NCBI GenBank assembly: GCA_030998225.1
Contig: JAPYXD010000678.1
Coordinates: forward strand, 2,886,501-2,950,500
Length of the DNA stretch: 64,000 nt
DNA from: Diplolepis rosae
Taxonomy: Eukaryota > Arthropoda > Insecta > Hymenoptera > Diplolepididae
Direction: 5' to 3'
The notes beneath the pieces were generated by a model. That model ran no database searches, was not told the DNA's origin, and worked only from the letters and a program-made list of their open reading frames with translations. Every line of letters begins with the position of its first letter. The stretch's first letter is position 1. Both the position numbers and the translations under genes were made by a program. Of this stretch, positions 25,263 to 34,163 are shown in pieces.

Positions 25263-26087
25263 ATAAATTCAAAGATTAATTCAAAATTTCTGTAAAACAT
25301 TAGAATATAGGAGATAATGAAATTAAGGATTATCATAGAATTCAAAAACTTATCTCAAAGCTTGCAATTCAAAATGAAGTAGTCCAGTATGCAGCATCAC
25401 GATTCGAAAAAATATTTAGAGTTCACTGTGAATAAAAAAACCGGATAACAATTAAACCGGGAAACATAAAAAAATTTCCACACGAACCGACCGCAATTTA
25501 AAAAAATTTCTTATTAAAAAAGAATGCCAAATTGCTTATCAATGGCAGAACGCGAACAAAACCGGATAACAAATAAACCGGGAAACATAAAAAAATTTTC
25601 CACGCGAACCGACCGCAATTTAAAAAAATTTTTATTAAAAGAGGATGCCAAATTGCTCATCAATGGCAGAACGCGAACAAGGTTTACATTTTTAAACTTT
25701 TCGTGAAGACTTTGTTACCGGAGTCTCTCACAGAATGATCTGAACTGTTTTAAAAACCGACTCAAGACATGTGGCTTTGCTGACCGAAAATTTTTTTATA
25801 TAAGAAATCCTGAGAGGTTCTTTTGCTCCTTGAGAAGACTATTGTCCTATACCTAGTAAAGAAATTCGAAACGTTTATGGTGATTTTCACGAGTGGAGGA
25901 AGGCGTGTATTTTTCAAGAAACGATTTTTTTATATCAGCTTCACGGACAATCCATTTAACATTGAATTGGCAAGCAAGGCATTACAGAAACATAAATTAT
26001 TATAATATCTAGACATGTACTTTTACTCAATATTATTTGATTATTTAAAGAATTTGAAAATCTTTCTGTGGAAAAAATGACGCTTTC

Positions 26088-26158
26088 GACTGCGCTGGGA
26101 TTCGAGCCCAGGTTTTTCGATTGCCGGTCGACTGCTCTAACCACTGAGCTACACAGGC
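26088..26158 (-). repeat. tRNA-like head of SINE, minus strand
   Basis: On the minus strand this gives a cloverleaf-like order: acceptor, D arm GCTC/GAGC, anticodon-type arm, and T arm with CTCGAATCC-like B box. It is the inverted twin of 26560-26630. It lies within the repetitive unit and has mismatches in the acceptor stem, so it is a SINE head and not a functional tRNA gene. Confidence 0.7.
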
Positions 26159-26559
26159 GTCCGACATCTCTTTCTCCACAGGAAGATCTCCTTATATCGC
26201 CTACTGGCTCAGCCTTGCGGCTGTAAATGATTTCAAATTAATTAGTTGAGTTTGAAATTTTTGTCACTGCCTACATTATCGGAGGATCACTAGTCGCGTA
26301 TCAGATAGGATACGTTGTCGACAGGTGTCCTCGTAGACAATTTCAAACTCTTATATCGCAAATAATGCAAATAAATTCAATATTTAAAGAATTTTGTCGA
26401 CAACGTATCCTATCTGATACGCGACTAGTGATCCTCCGATAATGTAGGCAGTGACAAAAATTTCAAACTCAACTAATTAATTTGAAATCATTTACAGCCG
26501 CAAGGCTGAGCCACTAGGCGATATAAGGAGATCTTCCTGTGGAGAAAGAGATGTCGGAC

Positions 26560-26630
26560 GCCTGTGTAGCTCAGTGGTTAGAGCAGTCGACCGGCAATCG
26601 AAAGACCTGGGCCCGAATCCCAGCGCAGTC
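26560..26630 (+). repeat. tRNA-like head of SINE, plus strand
   Basis: Seventy-one bases fold as a tRNA. Acceptor GCCTGTG pairs with CGCAGTC with one mismatch, D stem is GCTC/GAGC, anticodon stem is TCGA/TCGA with loop CCGGCAA, and T stem is CTGGG/CCCAG. Position 33 is C, not the usual U, and the copy sits inside a repeat. This argues for a tRNA-derived SINE promoter and not a decoding tRNA; the loop would nominally read GGC. Confidence 0.75.
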
Positions 26631-28068
26631 GAAAGCGTCATTTTTTTCACAGAAAGATTTTCAAATTCTTTAAATATTGAATTTATTTGCATTATTTGCG
26701 ATATAAGAGTTTGAAATTGTCTACGAGGACACCTGTCGACAACGTATCCTATCTGATACGCGACTAGTGATCCTCCAATAATGTAGGCAGTGACAAAAAT
26801 TTCAAACTCAACTAATTAATTTGAAATTATTTGAGTATGTTAAGCAATAAATAAAAAAAAAAATTGAATGTTGTTTATTACTGCATTCAGATTTATTCTG
26901 AGATTTTTTGAAAAATACTACATTTATCTTTAAAAAATAACAAAAATGCAATTTTAGTATTCGTGATATCAAGTATCACATTTTAGGAAGTATTAATAGA
27001 TTTAGTTTGTTCTGAAAATGGTCAGAACTATGAGATAATCAACCTTTATACTAAATGTGCCATTTTAAAATTGTATAAAGGTTGAATATCTCATAGTTCT
27101 GACCATTTTCAGAACAAACTAAATCTATTAATACTTCCTAAAATGTGATACTTGATATCACGAATACTAAAATTGCATTTTTGTTATTTTTTAAAGATAA
27201 ATGTAGTATTTTTCAAAAAATCTCAGAATAAATCTGAATGCAGTAATAAACAACATTCAATTTTTTTTTTTTATTTATTGCTTAACATACTCAAATAATA
27301 TTGAGTAAAAGTACATGTCTAGATATTATAATAATTTATGTTTCTGTAATGCCTTGCTTGCCAATTCAATGTTAAATGGATTGTCCGTGAAGCTGATATA
27401 AAAAAATCGTTTCTTGAAAAATACACGCCTTCCTCCACTCGTGAAAATCACCATAAACGTTTCGAATTTCTTTACTAGGTATAGGACAATAGTCTTCTCA
27501 AGGAGCAAAAGAACCTCTCAGGATTTCTTATATAAAAAAATTTTCGGTCAGCAAAGCCACATGTCTTGAGTCGGTTTTTAAAACAGTTCAGATCATTCTG
27601 TGAGAGACTCCGGTAACAAAGTCTTCACGAAAAGTTTAAAAATGTAAACCTTGTTCGCGTTCTGCCATTGATGAGCAATTTGGCATCCTCTTTTAATAAA
27701 AATTTTTTTAAATTGCGGTCGGTTCGCGTGGAAAATTTTTTTATGTTTCCCGGTTTATTTGTTATCCGGTTTTGTTCGCGTTCTGCCATTGATAAGCAAT
27801 TTGGCATTCTTTTTTAATAAGAAATTTTTTTAAATTGCGGTCGGTTCGTGTGGAAATTTTTTTATGTTTCCCGGTTTAATTGTTATCCGGTTTTTTTATT
27901 CACAGTGAACTCTAAATATTTTTTCGAATCGTGATGCTGCATACTGGACTACTTCATTTTGAATTGCAAGCTTTGAGATAAGTTTTTGAATTCTATGATA
28001 ATCCTTAATTTCATTATCTCCTATATTCTAATGTTTTACAGAAATTTTGAATTAATCTTTGAATTTAT

Positions 28069-28109
28069 GGCACTGAAGAGGGCCCCCATATGTGGCCGAA
28101 ACGTTTGCC
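28069..28109 (+). ncRNA. Hammerhead ribozyme-like motif, intact core
   Basis: The linear order matches a type I hammerhead. GGCA (28069-28072) can pair with TGCC (28106-28109) as stem I, CTGAAGA is at 28073-28079, a GGGCC/TGGCC stem II follows, and GAAA is at 28098-28101. A minimal ACGT stem III is followed by U as the predicted cleavage base at 28105. All core positions of CUGANGA and GAAA are present. Self-cleavage is inferred from known Penelope-element hammerheads. Confidence 0.6.
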
Positions 28110-28269
28110 TTGCTTTCTTTTTGAGTATTTTTATATGTAATAGTGAAAATTTTATTCGAAGGAAATAAAAAGAATCTGACCCTATGCCAAAATAACGAGA
28201 AATGAACAAAAAATTCTATTTTATAATGTTGATGAAACTCACAATTTTAAGAAATCTGTATCTATATAC

Positions 28270-28705
28270 AGGGTTTTCCAATTAGAGGTTTCATTTTGAC
28301 TTATAAGAAAAAAAACGCGTGTTTTTTGTGAAAAATCTTTTGATTCCATTCTATTTAATAGCGTAAGATTTTCCATTAATAATGAAAAACAATATCATTG
28401 ATATGGCCTCCACGAATACGTTTGCAAGCAATTTTCCATTACATTTTCGCACATTTGGGGCTCTATTTCGTCGATAACGGCACGAATCTTCTCTTCGAGT
28501 TCTTGAATTGACTGAGGGGCATCAGCATAAACTTTATCTTTCACGTAAACCTAAAGAAAAAAGTCTGGAGGTCTTAAATCGCATGATCTCGGCGGCCAAT
28601 TGTAATCGCCGTTTCAAAAAATCACTCGTCCCGGAAACTTTTCACACAAAAGACCGATGGTTTCGCCACTTGTGTGGCACCTACCGCCGTCTTTCTGATA
28701 TCTAT
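28270..28705 (-). pseudogene. Fragment of DD41D-type transposase
   Basis: The minus strand encodes, with frame damage, a QKDGG-type second catalytic aspartate region, then NWPPRSCDL and PPDFF, then a VYADAPQSIQELEEKI stretch. These resemble the C-terminal half of the transposase at 52706-53791. The GGGTTTTCCAAT end near 28268 also matches that element's terminus. It is a 5'-truncated relic. Confidence 0.7.
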
Positions 28706-29700
28706 CTTAAATTTGTGATTTTGAATGACCTTATTTTACTACTTTAAAACCCAAAAAGTCCCGAAAAGTTTATAATTATTAACTCTTGCAATAAGTTTAT
28801 TTTTTTTCTTGTTTCGGTATTTACCTGTTATATAGCCAAACTCAATTTCATTATTTTTAACGAAGGCATGCATGACTCATTGTTAGTTTTGTATTTAATT
28901 ATGAAAAAAACAAGTTAAGTCCGCTTTCTGTTAATCTTATTATTCTTTACTTAATAACTTTACTGTTGATATATGACTTTTAAAAGAGTGACTCAACAAA
29001 AAATCGTTGTACAGTCACCAGAATTATACGAGTCAGTAATGTAAATTGTGTAAAGATCATAAAATTTTTTCACATCGTTTCCTATACATGACGCAATAAA
29101 TTTAGCTAAGAAATTATTTTCGGTAAAAAAAAATTCAAAAAAAGACAAAAACCCATGTAGAAATGTTGATGGGCATTGTTGGGGCCCAGATTGGTGTTTC
29201 CTATTATTGATGTTAGGGTCGGCATGAAGAAAATTATCGCAGGCCTTACGAGTTTGGTTACGCAAAATTGTTAAGGGCTTTCAAATGAAATTTGATGAGA
29301 GACCCTAACAAGGATCCTTTTTATTTTCTAATTGTTTTTTCCTTTTGTCACATTTTTTTGAAATGAAAATCATTGATGGATAGACAATACTTTCATGCGT
29401 CCTTGAAAGTGCGGCGACTTTTTCGATCTAAGCGCTTATAAGAATAGTCAAACAGAGAGTAATGCATAAAATACAGTCGAAATTACACGCTTAGCTTCAG
29501 TGACTTTGCCAAAATAAAAGGCCTAGTTGTTCTCTTAATTTGTGCGTTCGTAACCATCGTTCATTCCCATGGTATTTATTGCTAATTATCATTTATTTAT
29601 CATCATTTTGTTTTGAAATAAAATAATAATATACGCTCTATAAAACTGATTTGGTCAAGATTAACTATCTCAGATCAAAATAGTATATCAGTGAAAATGC
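28706..29700 (+). pseudogene. Decayed duplicate of the secreted-gene upstream region and exon 1
   Basis: Bases 28706-29330 align with 44950-45665, and 29390-29700 align with 48770-49130, i.e. the region upstream of and including exon 1 of the secreted-protein gene. The promoter block, signal-peptide exon and splice donor are all recognisable. No counterpart of the later exons follows; a copia fragment lies downstream instead. Confidence 0.75.
29514..29571 (+). pseudogene. Signal-peptide exon copy with lost start codon
   Basis: The 58-base segment matches exon 1 at 48894-48951. ATG has become ATA, while the hydrophobic core (LVVLLICAFVTIV) and the GT donor after the same phase remain. It has probably been non-functional since the start was lost, unless another upstream ATG is used, and none is seen in frame nearby. 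Confidence 0.75.
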
Positions 29701-29929
29701 CTTCATTTTTAAATAGAAAGGAATTTTTACTGCAAGTAAGTTTAAATTTCTCACTCAATCAGCCTAGTTTTATCATAAATCAGATTTTTCATTTTCAATG
29801 GTATTTCTTTGAATTCTATGGCAGAAAAATAGGGTTTTTCATTTAAATTTTTAAAAATTTAAACCATGCTAGAAATCTTGACGGAACAAAACCCAATCTA
29901 GCTTTTCCTTCCTTTAACGTTTCATCTGG

Positions 29930-30150
29930 TTAGTATTTGTTTCTCAATATTATGCGGCTACCGATAAGTTTGCGATCATCCGAGCTTTCTACGAGTTTCC
30001 AGGTGTCGTTTGTTATAATTGACTCCACTTCGGCTGCCATGGCACGATACCATTCTTCAGCGTCAGGACCAGACACTGCTTGTTTCGTAAGTATTTCTGC
30101 TAGATCAGCTTCTTCCGATTCCACGTTCTCCGTTTATACCGAGGTGAAAA
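29930..30150 (-). pseudogene. Copia-type polyprotein fragment
   Basis: The minus strand encodes a 64-codon stretch with AEEWYRAMAAEVESI followed by NDTWKLVE and an IGSRIIL segment. This is the characteristic start of the copia reverse transcriptase domain (the W..AM..E...L..N.TW.LV pattern). It ends at a stop right after, so only a short relic remains. The upstream 113-codon frame (30100-30441) is unassigned. Confidence 0.7.
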
Positions 30151-30339
30151 CCCATGTTCTAACAGGGTTCTAACGGTTTTTTTAAGCAGGGCTATCATGT
30201 TATCATAACAACCATTGTACTTTACTAAATCCGTTTTTAAATTTATAAAATATGTTCCCTCTTTCTTTATATATAACATTTCCATAAATTCCCTTTTCAC
30301 CTTATTACATTCAGAGTAGGAAATCCGAGCATTATTCCA

Positions 30340-30745
30340 GTCAGTCATGATCAGCATATTCCTTTCTAGGACCAGAGAAAACATTATTGTAGCTTTCATC
30401 AAAATACATATTTTATGTCTCATACTTCTTTTCGATAGCACTAATATTTTCTAAACACGCTGATTACGAATATAATAGTGAAAATTCACGACTACTCGAT
30501 TTTCATGATAACAACGATGAAAACCCCGTGGAAATCATGGTTTTTGGCGTTTATCTCAGCTGATATGCAAAAATTCGCAAAATGTTCCCGAAATAATTTG
30601 TAAACTTTATCGAGATACATATTTTTTGTTATATACATTTTTTTCAACGACTGATAGTTTCCGAAAAAATTAGTGATACATTTGATTGTTACGAGCGTAT
30701 CAAGGCGGCGGAATTTTTCCAAAAATTGGTAATAATAAATCATTA
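30340..30745 (-). repeat. Copies of the ~300-bp repeat family also at 42.4 kb
   Basis: On the minus strand, segments such as CACTATTATATTCGTAATC and ATTAGTGCTATCGAAAA recur here and at 42393-42790 in direct orientation. The units are strongly diverged. No coding function is evident, though an 83-codon frame crosses it. Confidence 0.55.
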
Positions 30746-31475
30746 ATTAAATTTGTATGCCACTTGAAGCGCCCGTAACCCGAGCACCTTGACAAGACCG
30801 CTGATGCAGCTCATCATTGCTCGGGTCGAAGAGTTTAAAAAATGGTTGGTTCAGGAAGGACATTCCCAATCTTGCTACTTGAAGCTAAATAGTTATTAGC
30901 TTAAAATTATTATCATATAACTTCGTCGTTAAGATGTTATTGATTTTGATGTACTTAAACATACAAATGGTAGATCAAAGTCAATACAATTGTATGTTAT
31001 GGAAAATTGGTACCATATGCATTCATATTAAATTAAATAACTTTTGAATAAAAATATATCAAAATTAATGTTAGCATTATTAAAATATATGCATAAAGTA
31101 TATTAAAATTGAAGTTAAAAGCTGTATTCTTCTTAAGATGGAAGTATTTTGAATTTCATATGCGCTACTGAAAAACAAACTTCCATCATATGCGATGAAA
31201 GTTTAATACAGAAATTTCTAACAGTATTCCAACAAATTTTACCTGAGTAATAATTTACCATATTAATTCGAAATTAAAACTAAAATTGGAATAAAGGCAG
31301 GATCATTATAAATATAAATAACGAAAACTAATAGGTAAATATCTGTGGGCACTTATATAATCACATGTGTTATATTTCTATATTCTGGGTTATATTATAT
31401 TCTTTTAGATTATTAATGTAAATAATAAAAACGAACGCGTGAATATCTGTACGAATTAATATAACCGCACATTTT

Positions 31476-31526
<51 letters not shown>

Positions 31527-31972
31527 AGCTTAGAACTACAAAACAACGCGAACTCTTCAAAATTTTCATTCATACTGTTTCTAAATAAATGTAAACTGTA
31601 CGAAAATATTATAAATTGGCACAGGATTTAGATGACTGGAAAGTAAAAGCAAGAAGGAGAACGCAAATCTTAAAGAAATAAATTTAAGAATCGAAATATT
31701 TAAAAATAGTACGCTAGCGCACATAGTCATTTTTCAGCTTTATCTGGCTACGTTGTGAGAAAAGAACACATTAAAATCAGACTCAAAACGTGGAAAATCT
31801 CTCAAACACAAGTATCAATGATGTTTAGTTTTTCCATAGTTTCCAAATAGTTTCCACCTAATTTTTATATACTTTTCCCTATATCCCCTTCCGAATTTCC
31901 TATTTATGTTTTTGTTAAATGCATAAGTACTACGGTGCTTTTCCATAAACATTATAAACTATAAATACTATA
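30746..31972. other. AT-rich spacer with TA microsatellite
   Basis: No gene is supported. A (TA)n microsatellite of ~38 bases lies at about 31480-31518. The last 12 bases (ATAAATACTATA, 31961-31972) are the left target copy of the Penelope-like array. Confidence 0.6.
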
Positions 31973-32090
31973 TTAATAGCGTAGATGATGGCCTTTCTGG
32001 TATATGTGAAGGTGTTATATTGAGAAAATTAATAGATCAGTTTCAAAAATTCTTTTGAAAAAGAATATTTATTATTTTCCTCAACAAGTC

Positions 32091-32130
32091 AGTCGACGTT
32101 TCGAATGAAGCTTCATTCCTTTTCAAGACT
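32091..32130 (-). ncRNA. Hammerhead-like motif, Penelope copy A
   Basis: This is the minus-strand copy of the motif described at 33934-33973, located in the terminal region of the inverted copy. It is identical across the conserved stems and carries the same substitutions in the first core box. Confidence 0.45.
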
Positions 32131-32743
32131 TAGAAAGTACGTTGCGAGGATTTCGAGTTTATAACAAAACAATTTATAAAGAAGACGTCACATGGTTATG
32201 TATAAAAATTTTTCGTTGAAAATAACAAATTGATGAAGTCTTTAGTTAATACTTCATTGTAATCATAATATTCATGTTGCATAAACTTGATTAAAAGAAT
32301 TAAAAAATTTTTGAAAAATTTGCCAGTAGATAAATCCAGTTATGTTGTGGTTTCAGTTTTAAAATTCATCGTAAGATGTAAAGAAATAGTAAACTTAACC
32401 TTTAAGAGGTTAAGTTTATATTACAATTGTATTAGGAATCTATAAATAAAACAAGAAAATTCAGCACAAGTAATACTCAATTAAAAAATATTAAAATTAT
32501 ATTTGAAATGTTAAAACATGCTAAAAATGAAATATAATAAACTTACTCATTTTAAAAGATTGATTTATGTATATGAGCTGTTAACTGATTTCATGGAGAG
32601 TCCATGACGACTAATTTGAAAAGTACCCGAAATGTAAGGTTAAGATAGATATTATAGCTGTAAGGCGGGAAAAATTTTTAAATTCAAAAATTTTAATTAG
32701 GTAGATAGTTATAAAGTAAATAGCTAAATATTAAAATAAACAT

Positions 32744-33787
32744 TTATTTGGCAAGTTGGATTATATTAAAGTAAATATCACTGAGATTTTCAATATCCGT
32801 TCTAAAGTTAATAGAGTTTTTATTTTTTTGGATATGAATCATTTCTAGGAGAAGTCTTTTTTTTAAATTTTGTTCATGTTCTAAAATTTTAACTTTACTA
32901 AAATCAAAATTATGTTTAAATTTATGAGCATGTAGTGCAAGTGCAGTACTATTACTATTGTAATTTTTAATTGATCTAGCATGTTCTAACATTCTATTAT
33001 GTAAGAATCTACAAGTTTGACCAATATATAAACTGTTGCATTGTATACATTCAATTTTATAAACTACGTTGTATTTAAATTTAGTAGGTGTTGGTGTTTT
33101 AATAGACTTAAGTATCTTTTGCCGAATAGTGTTGTCATAATTAAAGATGATTTGTAAATTTGAATTTTTAAATATTCTGTGAAATTGTTCTTGAAAATTA
33201 TTAATATAGGGTAAAGTAATAATTTTTTTATTATTTTCTTTAGATTCATTAGTTTCAGTTAGTTTTTTGTTTTGATATTTATTACTTATAAGATACTTGT
33301 ATCTATTGGCAATTTTTTCATTTAATAAAGTTAATGGATATCCATTTTTAATTAAGGTATTTTTGACTAAAATCAAATTTTCATTGTGGTATTTTTCATG
33401 TGATAAAAGTATAGCTCTATCAGTCAATGAGTATATAATACCAATTTTGTTTGATAGGCTATGATTAGAATAGAAATTCAAGTAACGTCCAGACCAGATA
33501 GGTTTTTGGTACCAGTTTGTAACAATTTTATTATTTTCAACCTTAATATTTAAATCAAGAAAATTAATGCTATCATTAATAGAATTTTCTTTTGTAAAAA
33601 CTAGATTCGGGTGTATATTATTAAATTTATCAAAAATATCATTAATTTTATTTTTTGGTAGACAGATCAATGTGTCATCAATGTAGCGATAGTAAAATTT
33701 AATATAATAAGTTAGTTCATTAATGATTTTAGTTTCAGCTTCTTCCATAACAATATTAGCAAGAGTGGCTGAAAGAGGTGAACCCAT
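32744..33787 (-). pseudogene. Penelope-like RT/GIY-YIG ORF, copy A (5' truncated)
   Basis: The open frame keeps the C-terminal 347 codons, starting at the MGSPLSATLAN motif of the reverse transcriptase. It continues through YIDD and the GIY-YIG-type endonuclease (VVYKIEC then SLYIGQTCR) to a natural stop. The homology extends upstream to ~33932 in the same frame. Among the three copies, only this one keeps the reading frame through the A-run near 32865 and so shows the family's real C-terminus. It is missing the N-terminal half. Confidence 0.9.
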
Positions 33788-33933
33788 TGGTAGACCATTG
33801 ATCTGTTTATAAATATTATTATCAAAATTGCAGTAAGCAGAGTTTAAACATAGTAATAATGCATTATTAAAGTCTTTGTAATTTGAAAATGTATGTGGTT
33901 TGATACTTTTCCATCTATTTTTGATTGATTTTA

Positions 33934-33973
33934 AGTCTTGAAAAGGAATGAAGCTTCATTCGAAACGTCGACT
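33934..33973 (+). ncRNA. Hammerhead-like motif, Penelope copy B
   Basis: AGTC, TTGAAAA, a GAATGA/TCATTC stem II, GAAAC, GTC and GACT follow in hammerhead order. AGTC and GACT can pair as stem I, and GTC is the usual cleavage triplet. The first core box reads UUGAAAA where CUGANGA is expected, i.e. two substitutions, so catalysis is doubtful. The motif starts at the junction between copies A and B. Confidence 0.5.
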
Positions 33974-34163
33974 GACTTGTTGAGGAAAATAATAAATATT
34001 CTTTTTCAAAAGAATTTTTGAAACTGATCTATTAACTTTCTGAATATAACACCTTCACATATACCAGAAAGGCCATCATCTACGCTATTAATATTTATAC
34101 TGGTAACAACACAAATATATTTTCAAATTACTATACACTGGCCCTAAAACACATTTCATCAAA

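Larger units (their letters stand above)
26041..26825. mobile_element. Composite tRNA-SINE insertion with 9-bp target duplication
   Basis: A 785-bp insertion is flanked by ATTATTTGA on both sides (26032-26040, 26826-26834). The other palindrome arm lacks it and preserves the empty site near 27290-27300. The left part (26041-26395) is one ~355-bp unit on the minus strand; the right part is a plus-strand unit followed by part of another. Each unit holds a tRNA-like pol III promoter region. Confidence 0.85.
25112..28219. repeat. 2.3-kb near-perfect palindrome of a retroelement-like repeat
   Basis: The left arm (25112-27050, minus the 785-bp insertion and one target copy) and right arm (27074-28219) are ~1.145 kb each and nearly identical. 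They are separated by a 23-bp spacer. Four 60-codon frames occur as mirror pairs only because of the symmetry. The arms are copies of the hammerhead-bearing repeat also seen at 22.6-25.0 kb and, partly, at 43.4-44.1 kb. Flanking sequences differ on the two sides. Confidence 0.85.

Noticed and set aside
25524..25706. 60-codon frames in mirror pairs (also 27625-27807, 25823-26005, 27326-27508)
   Set aside because: They result from palindrome symmetry in AT-rich DNA; frames are short and without domains.
26560..26630. Functional alanine-type tRNA gene (loop reads GGC)
   Set aside because: The position before the anticodon is C where U is required, the acceptor has a mismatch, and the segment repeats within a 355-bp SINE unit present in inverted and truncated copies.
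28508..28747. 79-codon plus-strand frame
   Set aside because: It is the antisense shadow of a DD41D transposase fragment encoded on the minus strand.
30100..30441. 113-codon minus-strand frame as a gene
   Set aside because: It abuts a copia fragment and overlaps the dispersed 300-bp repeat; no domain is recognised and composition is typical of decayed DNA.
31480..31518. (TA)n run as a promoter
   Set aside because: It is a simple microsatellite with no initiator or gene downstream.
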